20,227 bases of DNA, taken from assembly GCA_015679605.1 (NCBI GenBank), contig JAAAVE010000405.1, positions 1 through 20,227 of the forward strand. Direction: 5' to 3'. This stretch comes from Podila epigama. Taxonomy: Eukaryota; Mortierellomycota; Mortierellomycetes; Mortierellales; Mortierellaceae. Of this stretch, positions 10,901-20,227 are shown piece after piece (position 1 is the first letter of the stretch; each line of letters starts with the position of its first letter). The notes beneath the pieces are model-generated. The model worked only from the letters and a program-made list of their open reading frames with translations, searched no databases and was not told the DNA's origin. A program made the position numbers and the translations under genes.

Positions 10901-11037
10901 CACTCTTTGTTCTAGCCCTATGGAGATCTGACATGTATACCAACGGAATGGTTCTCTTTTCTCTATAGAACGAGTCCCTTGACGAGTATGATGAAGCACC
11001 AGCAGTGGACAACGAGAACTTTGACAGCCTGATATAA
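7943..11037 (+). CDS. SEC27: Coatomer subunit beta' (beta'-COP), 5' end not found
   Basis: Exons 7943-9168, 9292-9458, 9557-10279, 10374-10597, 10712-10872 and 10969-11037 encode about 856 residues. Role (family): a core subunit of the COPI coat, which retrieves cargo from Golgi to ER; its WD40 propellers bind dilysine sorting signals and its alpha-solenoid packs against alpha-COP. Seen: WD40 blades from [20 protein letters not shown] onward, with blocks such as [20 protein letters not shown] and [20 protein letters not shown]; the second propeller with [15 protein letters not shown]; then the helical domain ([19 protein letters not shown]) and an acidic C-terminus ending FDSLI. The reading frame runs upstream of the ATG at 7999 as [20 protein letters not shown], back to a splice acceptor at 7941-7942. 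The ATG at 7999 is therefore almost certainly not the true start. About 57 N-terminal residues of the family are not encoded nearby. Identity is very secure; the 5' structure is not. Confidence 0.94.
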
Positions 11038-11256
11038 CGTGTCGACTGAGAGCGAACACAACAGTTGTGATTAAAGAAAAAAAAAAAGGCCACGGCGCTT
11101 TTTTTGATGAGAAGGCGATAGTGGCAAACAAATCACACAATTCACGCGTGTCGAGAAAATCATATTCATTTTTTATAAAAACGTTAAACTTTTTCTTTTC
11201 TTTTTCAATCATTCATGCACCACCAAACCAATCGTTGATTCCTTCATTCCAGACAA
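11038..11256. promoter_or_regulatory. Short spacer between COPB2 and F-box genes
   Basis: Only 219 bp separate the COPB2 stop codon from the start codon of the next gene on the same strand. The spacer is AT-rich with an A11 run near 11076-11086 and a T-rich stretch before 11210. It must serve as both the terminator of COPB2 and the promoter or leader of the F-box gene. No specific element is recognised. Confidence 0.4.
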
Positions 11257-13653
11257 ATGAGTGAAAAGAACTTTTCCATAGCAGATATCCTCGAGAGTAT
11301 TCAGCATATTCCGAGCCTACGAGAGGAGGAACGCCGAGCAGTGTAAAAAAAAAAAAAAAAGAAAAGAAAATGAAATGCCATTGCCTTTTTGTGTTATGAT
11401 ATGATATGTGCTTTGCAAAATGATGCTGAAGGAGGGTGAGTGTGTGCGTGTGTGCGGAGAAAGAGAGCGACGTTGGTCCTCCCAAATTTCAAAGTATGAT
11501 AACTGACCAAGTTTAAAAAAAAAAAACCTTCCCCCAAAATACCTTGTGGAAATAGATTGCGTAGAGTTGTCGAAGTATGTTCTGAGAGTGACATCCAGGC
11601 GGTACACCGGATCCTTGGGTTAACAACAAGCTCTGGATATGACCTGGTATCAAACTTACCTTCCGAGATCTCACAGCTCATCTTCTTGGAGCTCGACGGG
11701 TTGGACCTGGTTCGATGTCGGGCTGTATGTCGTCCATGGCGGACTTTGTTATCCAACAACACACAAATATGGAGATCCAAGTTCAACGTCTTCCATCCAG
11801 CTGATACCTTCCTCTTGAGTGGAATGGAAAACTTTGACAAGCCAGAAAGACCCTTCAAAGACAGTCAAAGCACATCACTTGAAAAGGACAACGGCAAGGA
11901 CAACGGCAAGGACAACGGCCAACTTGGGGACAATGAATCGCCTACAAAATATACAGTCTCGGATTCTACATTAACCCTACTGGACAGGGTATCGCGTTTG
12001 CCGTCTTTCCCTGGCTGGCAAGTCGCTGTGGAGCGTGAGTTATCCTTGGCACTGAATTGGAGAGAAGGCTTCCAAGTGCACCAAACGTCCATCCAGGCGC
12101 ATAGGGGCGTGAAGACTGGTCTTATGGTGTGGCCGTACCTTGTGATATGTGGCCCTTTTTTCACAGTCATTTCGCTTGACAAGGTGCAAGAGGACAAAAA
12201 GTTCAATATCTCTACAAAAGACCCTTACTTTCGGCATTGGCGCTTGTTATCTCACTCTGTGAGTTGTATAGCATGGGACTTTCAAAATCCAAACCCACCA
12301 ACGATCGCTATGGGAACCTTTCTCAGGTAAGTCTATTTACTTTTTTCCACTTCACAAGGATCTCATTCATCAAGCTCTCGTTTTATGCTTTCACATGGGT
12401 GACACACGCGACAGACTCTCCTTGGAAAATGTTATTGAGTATGGAAGAAAAGAATGTTGCTAACCTCGGGCTGGACCCTCTCCATTAAATGCTTGTAGAG
12501 AGGTCTTTATGTTTGACATCCGCAACCAAACGCTTCAGAGGCTACCAGATCTCAACCACACTATCCCAATCCATTTGTGCTTTCTTCAGGATTATCTTGT
12601 GGCAGTGTTGTATGATGGTCAAGTCAACTACTATTCCAAAAGAGGAGACTTTACTTTTGCACGATCCTGCGCCATTCATGCCTTGGTAAAGATGACGTGA
12701 TTCCATTTTTTCGATTGAAAAGAGATGTATCTCTTGCTTGAACAACCACTTTTTGACTCATATGCCATTCTACAATTGTGTTATATTGGCAGGTAACCGA
12801 TGTGGTGGCGGTACATTTTGGATCGACCCAGCTGAAACGTGATGTGAACGGAAAACTGGTCACTTGGTCAGAAGCAGTCTGCCTTGCGCATATCGGTCAC
12901 ATCGTGATTCTGGACGAGCACGCCAACATCTTGTGCAAAGTTCCTGTCTGTGAAGGAGCAAGAATCAATTGTTTCCAAGCGATATCCGAGAGCAGATTTC
13001 ATGAGGGCAGCTGGCACACCAGAAACGAACTCGTTGTTCTGTTTGAAGATCCTGTAACACTAAAGCGACGCGTTCAGATCGTCAAGATGACAGCTGGCTT
13101 TGAGAGTGTCCAAAGCCAAACCGAGTATCCGCAAATACCGGCCATGGGACAATTGTGGAACGCCCGCGGTGACACCTCAGTCATCATGTTTCGATATCGA
13201 ATTGCGATAGTCAGTCATGAACACTGTATCCCAAATCGTGATCACCATTGCGTGTTGCGAGTGATGGATCTGAAGGAAGGAACCGTATTTAGTACGGCCG
13301 AGAAAGCCAAGAAGCTGGAGAGCGATTTTTTCGACAGCGACAGCGACTGGGAGGACGCTGGGTCAGAGTCAGAGTTAGAGTCAGAGTCAGAATCAGAGTT
13401 AGAGTCCGAGTCCGAGATTAGGACGGAGAGTGACAGTACAGATGAGGAGGAGACTGAAGGCGGAGGCAAGGGTAGTAAGAAAGGAGCCAGCAAGGATGGA
13501 TGCAAACCGATGGAATACCAGAAGCGAGGAAAACGTATCAGTTTGAAGGATTTTTTCGGAGGAAAGGATGCGTGTGTTCCATTGAGCATGGATCATGCAC
13601 GCATAGTTTTCAGGGTTGGTCCATCCACCTTTAGAGTGGTGTATTTGAAGTGA
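11257..13653 (+). CDS. F-box protein with acidic Ser/Glu repeat
   Basis: Exons 11257-11342, 11556-12326, 12499-12685 and 12793-13653 give about 634 residues. The start ATG at 11257 opens MSEKNFSIADILESIQHIPS. Its exon joins in phase (GT|A) to a frame that has no ATG of its own, which supports the two-exon N-terminus. An F-box lies at about residues 62-105 (NLPSEISQLIFLELDGLDLV ... RAVCRPWRTLL ... IWRSKF), so the protein is probably a substrate receptor for an SCF (Skp1-Cul1-F-box) ubiquitin ligase. The long C-terminal part has repeated beta-strand-like segments (EVFMFDIRNQTLQRL, QVNYYSKRGDF, GHIVILDEHANIL) that suggest a divergent propeller, but no WD motifs are clear. Two internal repeats are present: KDNG three times at 139-150, and a run of SE/LESE at about 540-562. 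The protein ends soon after a basic region. The substrate is unknown; I do not recognise a named orthologue. Confidence 0.78.
11884..11919 (+). repeat. 12-bp coding tandem repeat (KDNG x3)
   Basis: Three perfect copies of AAGGACAACGGC lie head to tail inside exon 2 of the F-box gene and encode KDNGKDNGKDNG. Because the unit is a multiple of three, gain or loss of copies keeps the frame. It falls in a polar, probably disordered stretch between the F-box and the rest of the protein. Confidence 0.9.
13366..13434 (+). repeat. Ser/Glu-coding hexamer repeat in the F-box gene
   Basis: Degenerate copies of TCAGAG, TTAGAG and TCCGAG encode an acidic run of SE and LE pairs at about residues 540-562 of the F-box protein. 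The run is preceded by an Asp/Ser-rich segment (FFDSDSDWEDAGSE). Such runs are typical casein-kinase-2-type phosphorylation targets; that role is inferred. Confidence 0.85.
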
Positions 13654-14304
13654 AGACGCGTCGACGTTGGCTGTGTCTTGCTTGTGAAAGAAAGAAGAAT
13701 GACAAGGATACGTGGAATGACTAAGGACTAAGATGATACACGGAGAACACAGCCCAAAGAGAGAGAGAGAAATGGATACGCGAAAAGAAAGGAGGAGAAG
13801 TGGAAGAAGTGGAAAAGGGGGGGATGGATGGTGAATGATGATGATGTTGACTGCGAACAGCCAACTGCACAACGCAACTGCAGCTGCAAAGTGAAAAGAA
13901 GAAAGAAGAAGAAGTAAAAGAACGAAAAGAACGAAAAGAAAAAAGAAAAAAAAGAAAAGGCTTTGACTTTTTCTATCCAATCCAATCCATCTTTCGTTCC
14001 ACTTTTTACACATTTACAATCCATTCTCGAATAAAAAAAAAAGACACGCACAACACGTCTTTTCTTTTCCCTTCCATTCCCCCTTTCACTCTTTCACATG
14101 CATTCCAGAACCAGAGGCTCTTTTTCATAATCATTGTTATTAGCAAGTTTTTCAATTGACACAAAGGTGCTACCTTGTCACTCTTTGTTTTCACGCTAGT
14201 ACAAACAAGCAACAACACCACCACCACCACCACATAATTCATTCGTTCATTCATTCATACATACATTCATTCAAACTTGACCTTGGCCAAGGAAAAAACA
14301 TACA
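13654..14304. promoter_or_regulatory. Spacer between F-box and USP genes, with microsatellites
   Basis: No gene is supported in these 651 bp. The first half is purine-rich on the plus strand (GAAAGAGAGAGAG, AAAAGAACG repeats at about 13919-13958), so its minus-strand open frames translate to poly-Phe/Ser and are not credible. The second half holds a (CCA)n run at about 14217-14233 and an ATTC-type tetranucleotide repeat at 14236-14274, just upstream of the USP start. It should contain the end of the F-box transcript and the USP promoter. Confidence 0.5.
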
Positions 14305-17300
14305 ATGTACTGCGACCATGCGTCTCTCCTGGCCAGCAGGCCTAATCCTCTCGCCAAAATCGAATCAACCAGTTTTAAGGCAAGTTCAATAAAAAGAACA
14401 ATGCAATCAAGTCAGACCATTACAGTGGCCATCCTTCAGTTGAACATCACCATGCGCTCTCGCTGTCACTTTCGCTCCCACTCTGGGCGAAATACGCGGA
14501 GTTTTTTTTTTTTTAACCTTTGTGGAGAAGGAGGGTTTGACCATGCTAAAGTGCCATGCTGAAGAATAAGAAAAGATCGTTAAACGAAAACAACGTTGAA
14601 AAAAACAACAGAGAACCGGTTCTATCTACCGTCTACGCTACTTGACGGCCAGTCGTAGTTGTAGTCGTAGTCGCACGAGGAGACAAAGAAGAATCAAACA
14701 AATTACCACTTTGCGCTATGTACTTATGCTGCATCTTCGATATCGCTCACACGTTCATAGAAAAACTTGGCGTCGGCTAGTCTAAAGTGCGATTCATGCG
14801 ATGTCCGAACACTTACCCGCTTGTGGATCTGCCTCGAGGTAAGGCATGCCCGCCAGCACACTGATTGATCCAAGTCTTTTCCCCCCCTCCTTCTTGTGTT
14901 GTTTGCTGTATCAAGATACCGAGGACTCTTTTCACACGTCATCTGGGAAAACAAACACAGGAGGAACGCGCGCTTACGACACTGCAAAAAAGAAACGAGC
15001 ATCTTTCATGTCACCACTGTCAACTCGAAGGATCCTCACTCTAGTCGACCACCTGGACAGGACAGCAGGACAACAATCGACACGGGTTACCTATTCATCC
15101 TTTCTCCAACTTTTTTTTCTTTTTTTTTACGCAACCCTTCTTTCCCTCTTTGCCCCTTTCTCACTTTCCCGTTGCTCTTTAGAGCATTGCTCGTCGAGGA
15201 TATTGTTGGTCGTGACAAAAGAATGTTTACTGACCCTCCGTCTGTTCAAAATGACGAAAACATTAAAAAACGTCAACCATGACCGCACAAATAACCACGA
15301 CAACAACTTTAACAACCAGCCATCATGTCGAACAGTTGTATGCAACACTTCGCAAACATCACATATGAGAGTGCACTGTGCCACACTTCACAAGGTAAAA
15401 GGAGATAAAAAAAAAACCTGCGCATTGTTGTCAACACAAGGCATACCAGATTCTCATCTTTGTTTTGATTTACTCACTGTTGTAGGAATCAGTCAAGGAT
15501 GCGTGTCACTGTGTGTTTATGAACCCAAGGTAAGGGAACAGACACCACATATGCACCTTTTCCTTTTTATTTTTTTTTATTTTTTTCGTCTGTTCCGCAC
15601 TCGGATAACAACACTACAAAAACGATGTTGCCAGCAAAATGTTGATAACATGAATTCTTTCTCGCATTACTGTTAGAACCTTGACAATATGGTGTTATCA
15701 ATGTGATTCTGCGCTGGACCCATTCAAGGACGATGAGGGTACTCTGTTAACGCCCACGGCAAAAGTATTCTTGAAGACTGTAACTCGATGCCTGGTAAGA
15801 ACGTTGCAGTTAAAGCACACCTTGTACATGCCCCAAATGGAGGCAACAAGCAAGGAGAAGAAGAAAGAAAGAAGGAAAAAAAAGTGCCGTTATGCTTGAT
15901 CCCCTTTTTTCTTCTTCCTATTATTCAGCTAGCTCTCCTTTTCTCTATACCCTTGCCTGAAGTTCTTTTGGCTGACCTTTTCGTCGACACATGAAACGCA
16001 TAACACAGCGAGTTGCCCAACAGTTGACATTAAGCGCACTCTCAGACGTCTGCAATCCTTCTACTGACATCTCCTTTTTTATTTTTAATTTAATACTTAA
16101 ATGTATATGTATGCCGTTTTGTGTCCTTTCACAGCAAGGGAAGAAAAGTAAGCAGGACGGCGATGGGACCATTCAGGATTTAGACCTTCCTGGGCTTGTC
16201 GGTCTAAAAAACCTGGGGAATACATGTTACATGAATGCAGCTCTTCAAGCATTATCCAATACGTAAGTCGACTACTGAAAAGGCAGTGTCCGCATCGCTA
16301 ACATTTTTTTCATGCAAAGTACTCATATCTTCTCGTTTTTTTTTCTTTCTTTCTTTATTTCATATTCATGTAGGCCAGCATTGGTAGCGTATGTCAAAAC
16401 ATGCGAGGCGTTTGTTCCGGAAGCAAGGAGAGTAGAGTATGCGCGGCAAAAGAACCACATGCTAGTGGAGAGCTTTCTCGACTTTATCCAAACCATGTGG
16501 AGCGGTAAAAGGTACTCTTCGAGATAGTTACTTTTTCCTTTCTTCCTTTCTTCTTCCTGTTTCCACAACATGTACATAACAGCAATGCAGTTCCGGGTCT
16601 ACATTTTCCTGACACAATTATTTATCATTCTCTTTTTTTTAACAGTGCCATCTTTTCTCCAGGATATCTCGTATCGGATGTAAAAAAATGCAACGAAATG
16701 TTTCAAGGGTCTGCACAGCAGGACTCACAAGAGTTTTTACGTTGCATTTTGGACAAGCTTCACGAAGAGTTGACGTACCCAAGGCGATACTCCACCATCA
16801 GCTCCCCTACCTCCAATATACCCTCAGCAGATGAAAAGAGTCCCAAGCCAAAACTTGTACAGCTACCAAATGAACCCACGACTGTCCCATCGCCTGTAAC
16901 ACCAATCGCCAATGGTTCACAAAAGAGCGGGACATCAAAGGAAAGCATCAAATACTCTAGTAGTAAGAAAAACGGAACTGTGACAACGAGCAGTGTCTCC
17001 TATTCCTCCTCCCGATCTTCCATTTCATCTCGCTCAGTCCAGTCATCAGAAAACTCGTCCGTGACAGAAAACGCCGAAGTGACGCCAGCCAAGGCAACCA
17101 ACCCTAGTATTATCAGTGACATTTTTGAGGGCACCTTGGAGAGCCGAGTTCGCTGTCTTGTCTGCCGCAAGGAGTATATCAAGGAGGACAAATTTTTCGA
17201 TCTCTCTATACCTATTGACAAGAAAAACAAGATGGTTGATGATGACACCCCCAGTGAGAAAACCAGCGGGAGTGTTTTGGGTTCGTTCGTAGAATCTGTA

Positions 17301-19512
17301 GGAGGCTGGCTAAGGTAAAGCTCATGAAAGGAGGGTTTGGGCATGGCGACTTTTAGTTTTGGATTTTTACTTCTCATCAAGGCCTGCGTAGGACAGTATG
17401 TTTCTAACATTTCAACTACAAACGTACCTCTTCATGGCATATCCAGTTCCAGTAATAGGAGTATCAAGTTGCAGGATTGCTTGGCATCATTTTGCGCGAC
17501 AGAAGAGTTGACAGGCGATGACCGATACCGGTGTACACAATGCGATGCTTTAAACGATTGTAGAAAGACATTCAGGATCACACAGTTACCAGAGACACTA
17601 TGCATTCACCTAAAGCGATTCCGATACGACAGTTACTCGTCAAAGATCAATACTATCGTCCAGTTCCCTATGGAAGACTTGGACATGCTACCGTTTCTAA
17701 AATCGAACGACCCATCCGAACTCAAGAACTCGAAATACGACCTTTACGCCATGATTCGCCACCGTGGTGTTTTTGGAGGTACAAATGTCGTCACTAGCAA
17801 ATTTCATGCTTCGAATTATCGAGTTCTCATGAAAGCTTCATACGTCGTAACACTTTCTTTGGATGGGCTGGCTACTTTGTAGGCGGACATTATATTGCCT
17901 ATGCTAAACATGACATGGATGGATCATGGTACGAATACGACGACACGGTATGTGCAGCACCTGTTCCTTGATGATCCTGCAACACGTTGGAATTATTGTC
18001 CCAGGTAACTAACCAAGCGTTTGAATTCTGCATACGGTTTTATCGTACTATAGTACGTTACGAGAAAGTCGCCAGCTGATATTGCAAAGATGGAGGCATA
18101 CATTTTGTTTTATCGGCGGAGATCGGTCCAGCAAGAGGAAGAGCGTAATCGAATCCTGACAAAGTACATGAGCAAGCCGCTCATGCAAATCTACGACAAG
18201 GCTTTGATGGTGTACATATCTCGCCTATGGTTCTGTCGGTGGAAATCCTTTATCAATGTAAGCACGTTATGTAATGTTTATCATTCATTGTACTCTATGT
18301 GATGCCAAACTTTGTTTGTCTGACTTATTGAAATTTTGGGAAAACTTGCTTGCACATAGCCTGGACCTATTAGCAATCACGACTTTCTGTGTCCGCACGG
18401 AGGTAAGATATGAAAAACTTTATGTTATACGTTGATAAAAGACCCTGGCACCATCTAACGTCTTTCAACATATTTCTTATTTTCAGGAATCAACGTGGCA
18501 ACAACACACAACGTCCAGGCAATGGTCATGCCGATTCCTAGGATTGCCTGGAATGCACTTGTCGAAATGTACAGGACTGACGGTAGCCCTATAGTCCCCA
18601 TAAGTGCCTTTGACTCGGGACACGAAATGGACTGTAACATCTGCGCTGTAAGTGTTGTTTTCGAATCAATACTCTTCGTTTTTCTTCTTTTCGAACGCAT
18701 CCTCACCTGTACCTGTATTTGTATTTGATTAGATTGAAGAATGTGAGTTGAATGAACGACGTCAGCGAGAGGATGCCGATGTCACTAGGCTGGACTCAAA
18801 CACGATAGCAGAAGGACAGATGTGGTACCTGATTGGAGCAGACTGGCTCAAAGAATGGCATGCATTCAAAGCAGGAGGTATGGAACTTTTTTTTTTTTTG
18901 CGTGTGTGTGTGTGCTATTGTTCAGGACCTTCAAGCAATACACGGCATCAAGTCCCATGTCGAGGGTAAAGCTGTCAAAGACTAACATACGTTTTCTTGT
19001 CGTTCTTAATAGATAAACCTCCAGGACCTATCAGAAACTCACAATTCCTCAAGGATAACGGCCAACCGCGAGCTGGCATGAAGCGAGGTAACGTGGAATT
19101 GATTGTGTTGGTCTGGTGAAAGCGATTTATTGATCCGGCTCTAACTTGCTTACCTTTTCATCTCTATAATAGGCACGGATTATCGTGGCATTAACTACAG
19201 CGTATGGCAGTATTTGTACGGCATCTATGGAGGAGGACCTGAATTTGTTCGAGGTACAATTCGCGTTTCAAGAGATCAATGGCTGGTTGTACATGTTATA
19301 TTTTTGCACGCACGAACACGCAATAACAAAACTATCATACTACCCTTTCTCTTTTAGCAACCTTGGACCTCTATGCACCTGATCTTAAAGCACAGCGTCA
19401 ATCTTCTTCTGTCGCCCAAAAGTACAATCCTTTGAGTTCAAGAAATTCTAGAAGCAGGATTGCAGGAAATCTACCAAACCATCCACCGTCAATTTCTAGC
19501 CGCATTAATTAA
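14305..19512 (+). CDS. Ubiquitin-specific protease, USP20/USP33 family (zf-UBP, USP, two DUSP domains)
   Basis: Seventeen exons: 14305-14379, 14761-14838, 15320-15394, 15486-15529, 15677-15794, 16135-16262, 16374-16511, 16646-17314, 17447-17778, 17883-17947, 18054-18257, 18360-18402, 18487-18647, 18733-18877, 19013-19087, 19173-19253 and 19358-19512. They join in frame to about 861 residues. Role (family): a cysteine protease that removes ubiquitin from target proteins. Order seen: an N-terminal zf-UBP finger (CDH, CDSC, LWICLEPSC, SHMRVH, WCYQC); the Cys box [20 protein letters not shown] with catalytic Cys161; the QQDSQEF box; a Ser-rich insertion in exon 8; zinc-ribbon pairs CLVC and CTQC; the His box GGGHYIAYA with His555; the YEYDD motif; then DUSP1 ([15 protein letters not shown] ... 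IPRIAW) and DUSP2 ([11 protein letters not shown] ... [11 protein letters not shown]). This is the USP20/33 layout. Catalytic residues appear intact. The first intron has a GC donor. Confidence 0.93.
14380..14760 (+). other. GC-AG intron 1 of the USP gene
   Basis: Exon 1 ends TTT AAG and is followed by GCAAGT, the classic non-canonical GC donor context AAG|GCAAGT. The acceptor is TTCATAG just before AAAAACTTGG. Joining here keeps phase 0 and unites the first zinc ligand pair (CDH) with the following CDSC and LWICLE of the zf-UBP finger. In this frame an in-frame TAG at 14758-14760 rules out a start inside exon 2. Confidence 0.8.
16820..17100 (+). other. Ser-rich insertion in the USP catalytic domain (part of exon 8)
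   Basis: Between the QQD box (ending [11 protein letters not shown]) and the zinc-ribbon segment ([15 protein letters not shown]) the protein carries about 100 residues rich in Ser, Thr, Pro and Lys, including [20 protein letters not shown]. Insertions at this point are known in USP20/33-type enzymes. Composition suggests a disordered, phosphorylatable loop; this is inferred. Confidence 0.75.
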
Positions 19513-19910
19513 TACATCCTCGAGCGCAAATACAAAAAGTCTTGGGAGTTTTGGATACTATCCGTCGTACACACACACTCGTTCATGTATGGAAGTGAAC
19601 CGAACAAAAAACACCCCCCTCAGTTTAAGAAACCATGACATCGAGAGAGCTTTTTCACTAATTGTCGTTCTTTTTAAAATCAATCTTAACCTCCACACGC
19701 AATCCTATCTCGGACACAAACTCATACACAAACTTTCATATAATCACATACACGCACACTGTCGTTCACCTTTTTGCAGTCTATTAAAAATACCATCCTT
19801 CCTGCTCAATGACACGTCGACCAGAAAAAAAAAAAAAAAAAAGCACGACGCCGTCCAATGTGTATGGAAGAATGATGTTGGATGAAGCAATGTACCTGGA
19901 ACAAAAGTTC

Positions 19911-19937
19911 GATCCCACTCGATCCCACTCGATCCCA
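19911..19937. repeat. 10-bp tandem repeat, about 2.7 copies
   Basis: The unit GATCCCACTC occurs twice in a row and is followed by a partial third copy (GATCCCA). It is preceded by GTTC, which makes the first copy resemble a tRNA B-box, but no T-stem or other tRNA parts surround it. No function is assigned. Confidence 0.85.
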
Positions 19938-20024
19938 TCGCTCAAAAAATGACTGAGTGCATGGGCCATTATTAAGTAGTGCCCTTAAGTTCAAGAGATT
20001 ACCTTTGAAATATTAACATCCACG

Positions 20025-20051
20025 TTCCGTAGAAGAAAATCTTCTACGGAA
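20025..20051. repeat. Perfect 12-bp inverted repeat with AAA loop
   Basis: The arms TTCCGTAGAAGA and TCTTCTACGGAA are exact reverse complements separated by three A residues. RNA from either strand would form a tight 12-bp hairpin. There is no following U run on the plus strand, so a simple terminator is not indicated. It could be a remnant of a small inverted-repeat element or a transcript-end structure. Confidence 0.85.
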
Positions 20052-20227
20052 TCGCAAATGTAACAGGACAGCAGAGAGTGAGCAGAGCGTGTATATCCCA
20101 AAACATTCACTCAACAATGAATACATGGGAATGGTGAAATCAGAAAAAGTGGATTCATTAAACCCTCATCACCTCATCGAGCCCGATCGAATGGTATAGG
20201 CAGTGTCTCACATTCTTCACATTCGAG

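Larger units (their letters stand above)
19513..20227. other. 3' flank of the USP gene: no gene seen; repeats present
   Basis: This 715-bp stretch shows no convincing gene. It contains an A18 run (19825-19842), a 10-bp tandem repeat (19911-19937) and a perfect inverted repeat (20025-20051). On the minus strand the last bases (from 20227 inward) are open for about 17-22 codons in two frames before a stop, so the 3' end of a gene beyond the window cannot be excluded, but nothing identifies it. Confidence 0.5.

Noticed and set aside
13399-14254. Minus-strand open frames with long Phe/Ser/Leu runs
   Set aside because: They are shadows of the acidic coding repeat and of the purine-rich spacer, with no recognisable protein sequence.
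14984-15043. A segment reading [17 protein letters not shown] that looked like the first half of the zf-UBP finger
   Set aside because: It ends at an in-frame TAG with no usable GT donor, and no acceptor downstream joins it in phase. The true finger exon (KCDSCDVRT ... LWICLE, 14761-14838) has a perfect donor and phase, so this lies inside intron 2.
19905-19940. GTTCGATCCC as the B-box/T-loop of a tRNA gene
   Set aside because: The bases before it (CAAAA) cannot pair with those after it (CCCAC), and no acceptor, D or anticodon arm is found upstream.
20175-20227. TGGTATAGGCAG near the window end as a tRNA A-box
   Set aside because: The flanks form no D stem or acceptor strand, and the window ends before a full tRNA could be checked.
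1-20227. CRISPR arrays, insertion sequences, prophage or transposase genes
   Set aside because: No spaced direct repeats, transposase motifs or phage genes are seen. The window is an ordinary intron-bearing fungal locus.

Overview
The window looks like a piece of nuclear genome from an early-diverging filamentous fungus. It holds five intron-rich protein genes and the 3'-truncated end of a tRNA gene. Introns are mostly 85-135 nt with GT..AG ends and CTAAC-like branch sites. Exons are moderately GC-rich, while the spacers are AT-rich with long homopolymers and pyrimidine tracts. The gene set (a membrane ADAM protease, a half-size ABCA transporter, a USP20/33-type deubiquitinase with two DUSP domains) fits Mucoromycota/Mortierellomycota better than Dikarya. 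That placement is an inference from gene content, not a measurement.

Layout: (1) 1-53, minus strand, partial tRNA-Thr(AGT). (2) 54-1009, spacer with a pyrimidine-rich promoter-like tract and an 18-bp perfect palindrome. (3) 1010-4113, plus, four-exon ADAM metalloprotease with signal peptide, HExxH zinc site, disintegrin region, one membrane span and a cytoplasmic tail containing a UIM-like motif. (4) 4277-7462, minus, three-exon half-size ABCA transporter, convergent with the ADAM gene. (5) 7463-7942, a short spacer between divergent genes. (6) 7943-11037, plus, COPI beta'-COP (SEC27/COPB2), six exons visible. Its first visible exon starts in the middle of the protein at a good splice acceptor, and no exon for the first ~57 residues was found upstream. 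(7) 11257-13653, plus, four-exon F-box protein with an acidic Ser/Glu repeat. (8) 14305-19512, plus, 17-exon USP20/33-family deubiquitinase (zf-UBP, USP, DUSP, DUSP) whose first intron appears to be GC-AG. (9) 19513-20227, spacer with a 10-bp tandem repeat, an A18 run and a perfect 12-bp inverted repeat.

The genes are independent eukaryotic transcription units and do not form an operon. ADAM, ABCA and COPI are secretory or membrane proteins. The F-box protein and the USP belong to the ubiquitin system, and the ADAM tail may bind ubiquitin. I read this proximity as chance. I found no CRISPR array, transposase or secondary-metabolite cluster. The points most worth checking are the missing 5' end of COPB2, the UIM-like motif in the ADAM tail and the GC-AG intron. 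All exon borders were derived by hand from reading frame, splice consensus and family alignment from memory, with no transcript data.
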